Source: Fimenecus sp045593555 (GTDB lineage: Bacteria; Bacillota; Clostridia; Oscillospirales; Acutalibacteraceae). Taken from it: 21,686 nucleotides of DNA. Both the position numbers and the translations under genes were made by a program. Location: NCBI GenBank assembly GCA_045593555.1, contig JAZNWU010000032.1, forward strand, positions 1 to 21,686, in the 5' to 3' direction. The notes beneath the pieces are model-generated. The model did not search any database. It saw only the letters and a list, made by a program, of their open reading frames with translations, and was not told the origin of the DNA. Numbering within the stretch: the stretch's first letter is position 1; the number at the start of each line of letters is the position of its first letter. Shown in pieces: positions 21,579 to 21,686 of the stretch.

Positions 21579-21665
21579 TGTCATTCTGAGCGAAGCGAAG
21601 AATCTCTAACAAAGTAGCCTATCAACCAACAGAGATTCTTCGTCGTTACACTCCTCAGAATGACA
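21579..21665. repeat. Palindromic MITE-like repeat
   Basis: Left arm: TGTCATTCTGAG (21579-21590) and GAAGAATCTCT (21597-21607). Right arm, inverted: AGAGATTCTTCG (21631-21642) and CTCAGAATGACA (21654-21665). The ends are exact inverses, and the inner parts of the arms differ. No gene lies inside. A solo arm of the same family is at 2684-2713. Confidence 0.8.
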
Positions 21666-21686
21666 CAAATCATCCCTATAAACTCC

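Noticed and set aside
1..21686. CRISPR arrays, tRNA or rRNA genes, IS transposases, prophage or toxin-antitoxin loci
   Set aside because: Looked for across both strands and none seen. The small HTH protein at 3848-4054 pairs with DUF2975 and is not a typical antitoxin.

Overview
The window looks like the chromosome of a low-GC, gut-type Clostridia, most likely a member of the Oscillospiraceae/Ruminococcaceae. This rests on AT-rich DNA, consensus sigma-A promoters with strong AGGAGG ribosome sites and several TTG starts, HrcA/CIRCE control of groESL, a LexA-type box at recA, a cysteine T-box, a manganese riboswitch, spo0A, a four-cysteine L28, a BspA-type leucine-rich-repeat protein, and intergenic repeats of a kind I recall as common in such genomes. 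The genus cannot be fixed from sequence alone. No plasmid, phage, IS transposase, CRISPR array, tRNA or rRNA was seen.

Layout. 1-421 (-): 5' part of a secreted GH25 lysozyme, divergent from groES-groEL (652-2592), which sits behind a perfect CIRCE. 2600-2770: a cluster of intergenic repeats. 2834-3217: a small NifX/NifB-type protein with a His/Cys-rich tail. 3394-5748: a four-gene operon of a DUF2975 membrane protein, a small Xre-type regulator and two unrecognised membrane proteins. 5810-5998 (-): rpmB, divergent from recA-recX-rimO-pgsA (6195-9826), whose genes all overlap. 9827-12147: promoter, T-box with a TGC (Cys) specifier, cysE, cysS. 12166-12642 (-): a small lipoprotein. 12790-15629: a membrane-fusion adaptor and a MacB/FtsX permease with no ATPase, ended by two terminators. 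15730-16138: a long regulatory gap, then spo0A (16139-16900). 16897-18340: promoter, manganese riboswitch, mntP and a YjjG-like HAD phosphatase. 18486-21485: an MFS-type transporter and a membrane-anchored LRR protein. 21579-21665: a palindromic repeat whose arm recurs downstream of groEL.

How the genes work together. Most of the window is core housekeeping (protein folding, ribosome, recombination, phospholipid synthesis, cysteine supply and charging), with regulators that can be read directly in the DNA: CIRCE, a LexA-like box, a T-box and a Mn2+ riboswitch. Three units are accessory and poorly understood: the DUF2975/HTH operon, the ATPase-less adaptor-permease pair with a Met-rich loop, and the transporter-LRR pair. 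The transporter-LRR pair and the DUF2975 operon are the best candidates for an undescribed system. Spo0A is also unusual: its DNA-binding domain is well conserved while its receiver has lost one of the paired acidic residues. All functional assignments are from sequence reading; no database search was run.
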